Of a stretch of 64,000 nucleotides of DNA, positions 63,363-64,000 are shown in pieces; position 1 is the stretch's first letter, and every line of letters begins with the position of its first letter. The notes under the pieces were generated by a model. That model was given only the letters and a program-made list of their open reading frames with translations, was not told the DNA's origin and made no database searches. Source of the stretch: Halalkalibacter oceani (GTDB lineage Bacteria > Bacillota > Bacilli > Bacillales > Bacillaceae_D). The stretch spans positions 248,001-312,000 of the forward strand of contig NZ_JAMBOL010000001.1 in NCBI RefSeq assembly GCF_023715605.1, given 5' to 3'. The position numbers and the translations under genes are program-made.

Positions 63363-64000
63363 ATGTTTAAAGGCGCAAGGGAAGCAAAGGCATTAAGAAA
63401 TGAAGTCGAGCAGCTGAAAAAGCAGCTTGCGGAAGCAGAAAGAATCAACAAGGAAAAAGAAGAGCATTTTCATCAATCGGCGAAAGAACTGCACGACAAC
63501 CTTTTACATATTATTGAACAGCATGAACTCGTTAACGGTCAGCACGATGTATTAGGCAATTTGGTGGAAGAGATCAAAAGAAAATTCGAACGCGTGAATG
63601 AGCTAAGTGAACAAACGAATTCAAACTCGCTCTCACTTCATGAAAAAGGCGGTATTTTGATTACTTCGACGAATGAAGTGGTAGCCGAAGCGACAGAGGG
63701 AAAGAAACGCGTGAGCGAAGTGGAGAAAGTTGTCCAAACGTTGAGTGAGCAGCTCGCAGCGACATCTTCACAGATGAATCAATTAAGCTTGCAATCTCAG
63801 GAAATTGAAAACATCGTGCAAATCATTAAAGAAATTGCCGATCAGACAAATTTGCTGGCGTTGAATGCTTCGATTGAAGCGGCAAGAGCAGGAGAGCACG
63901 GAAAGGGCTTCGCGATTGTAGCGGAGGAAGTAAGAAAGCTGGCAGAAAATACGGGGAAGAGCACGGATACGATTAATTCCCTGACGAAGACGATTCAGCA
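63363..64000 (+). CDS. Soluble methyl-accepting chemotaxis-type protein, 3' end outside window
   Basis: The frame is open from ATG 63363 (AGGAGGAAAAACG upstream) to the end of the window. No membrane segment is present. An N-terminal coiled coil ([20 protein letters not shown]) leads into an MCP signalling hairpin with [20 protein letters not shown] and [20 protein letters not shown] near residues 155-200. It is a cytosolic receptor or signalling partner, like those that sense internal state. The C-terminal part cannot be judged. A TATAAT at 63277-63282 may be its promoter. Confidence 0.88.
   Translation, partial: MFKGAREAKALRNEVEQLKKQLAEAERINKEKEEHFHQSAKELHDNLLHIIEQHELVNGQHDVLGNLVEEIKRKFERVNELSEQTNSNSLSLHEKGGILITSTNEVVAEATEGKKRVSEVEKVVQTLSEQLAATSSQMNQLSLQSQEIENIVQIIKEIADQTNLLALNASIEAARAGEHGKGFAIVAEEVRKLAENTGKSTDTINSLTKTIQ

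Overview
The window is chromosomal DNA of an endospore-forming, low-GC Gram-positive bacterium of the Bacillaceae. Most of it follows the Bacillus subtilis relA-dtd-hisS-aspS ... greA-yrrS-mtnN gene order. Sporulation genes (sigK, sda, an RsfA-type regulator), T-boxes before aminoacyl-tRNA synthetase genes, a 6S RNA between aspS and tcdA, and a c-di-AMP riboswitch before ktrA support this. Many intergenic palindromic repeats and abundant acidic residues would fit an alkaliphilic or halotolerant Bacillus relative, but that is inference.

Layout. 1-12 kb: the 3' part of rel (ppGpp), dtd, a His T-box, hisS-aspS, 6S RNA, tcdA, an RsfA-like regulator, an SDR dehydrogenase and rarA. 12-30.6 kb: cymR, the cysteine desulfurase and mnmA pair for tRNA thiolation, a TPR protein, recD2, a PRC-barrel protein, an AI-2E exporter, an Ala T-box with alaS, ireB-ruvX-yrzB, mltG, the trmR/trhP1/trhP2 tRNA wobble-uridine hydroxylation and methylation genes, udk and greA. 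30.7-41.8 kb: an accessory block with a TRAP transporter, a PucR-type regulator, a carbamoylase-type M20 hydrolase, PyrK-like and PyrD-like subunits, a dihydroorotase-like cyclic amidohydrolase and a cytoplasmic CapA-like protein. Active-site signatures point to dihydroorotate-type chemistry, so the block reads as an orotate (or related cyclic ureide) import and degradation pathway ending in aspartate, CO2 and ammonia. 41.8-50.4 kb: yrrS, a DUF2536 gene, mtnN, yrhC, an MDR exporter, a CoA-type Nudix hydrolase, a DUF4397/LPKTG protein with its own sortase, an M20 peptidase and an uninterrupted sigK. 51-64 kb: a VOC protein, two chemoreceptors (one cut by the window end), a MarR/azoreductase pair, a cell-wall amidase, a LexA-box-controlled WYL microprotein, a molybdate regulator with modA-modB, sda, the c-di-AMP riboswitch with ktrA, a PaiB-like protein and several microproteins.

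Three families of palindromic intergenic repeats, a 117-bp tandem duplication and decayed transposase tails fill most of the longer gaps. No tRNA, rRNA, CRISPR array, prophage or intact insertion sequence was seen.
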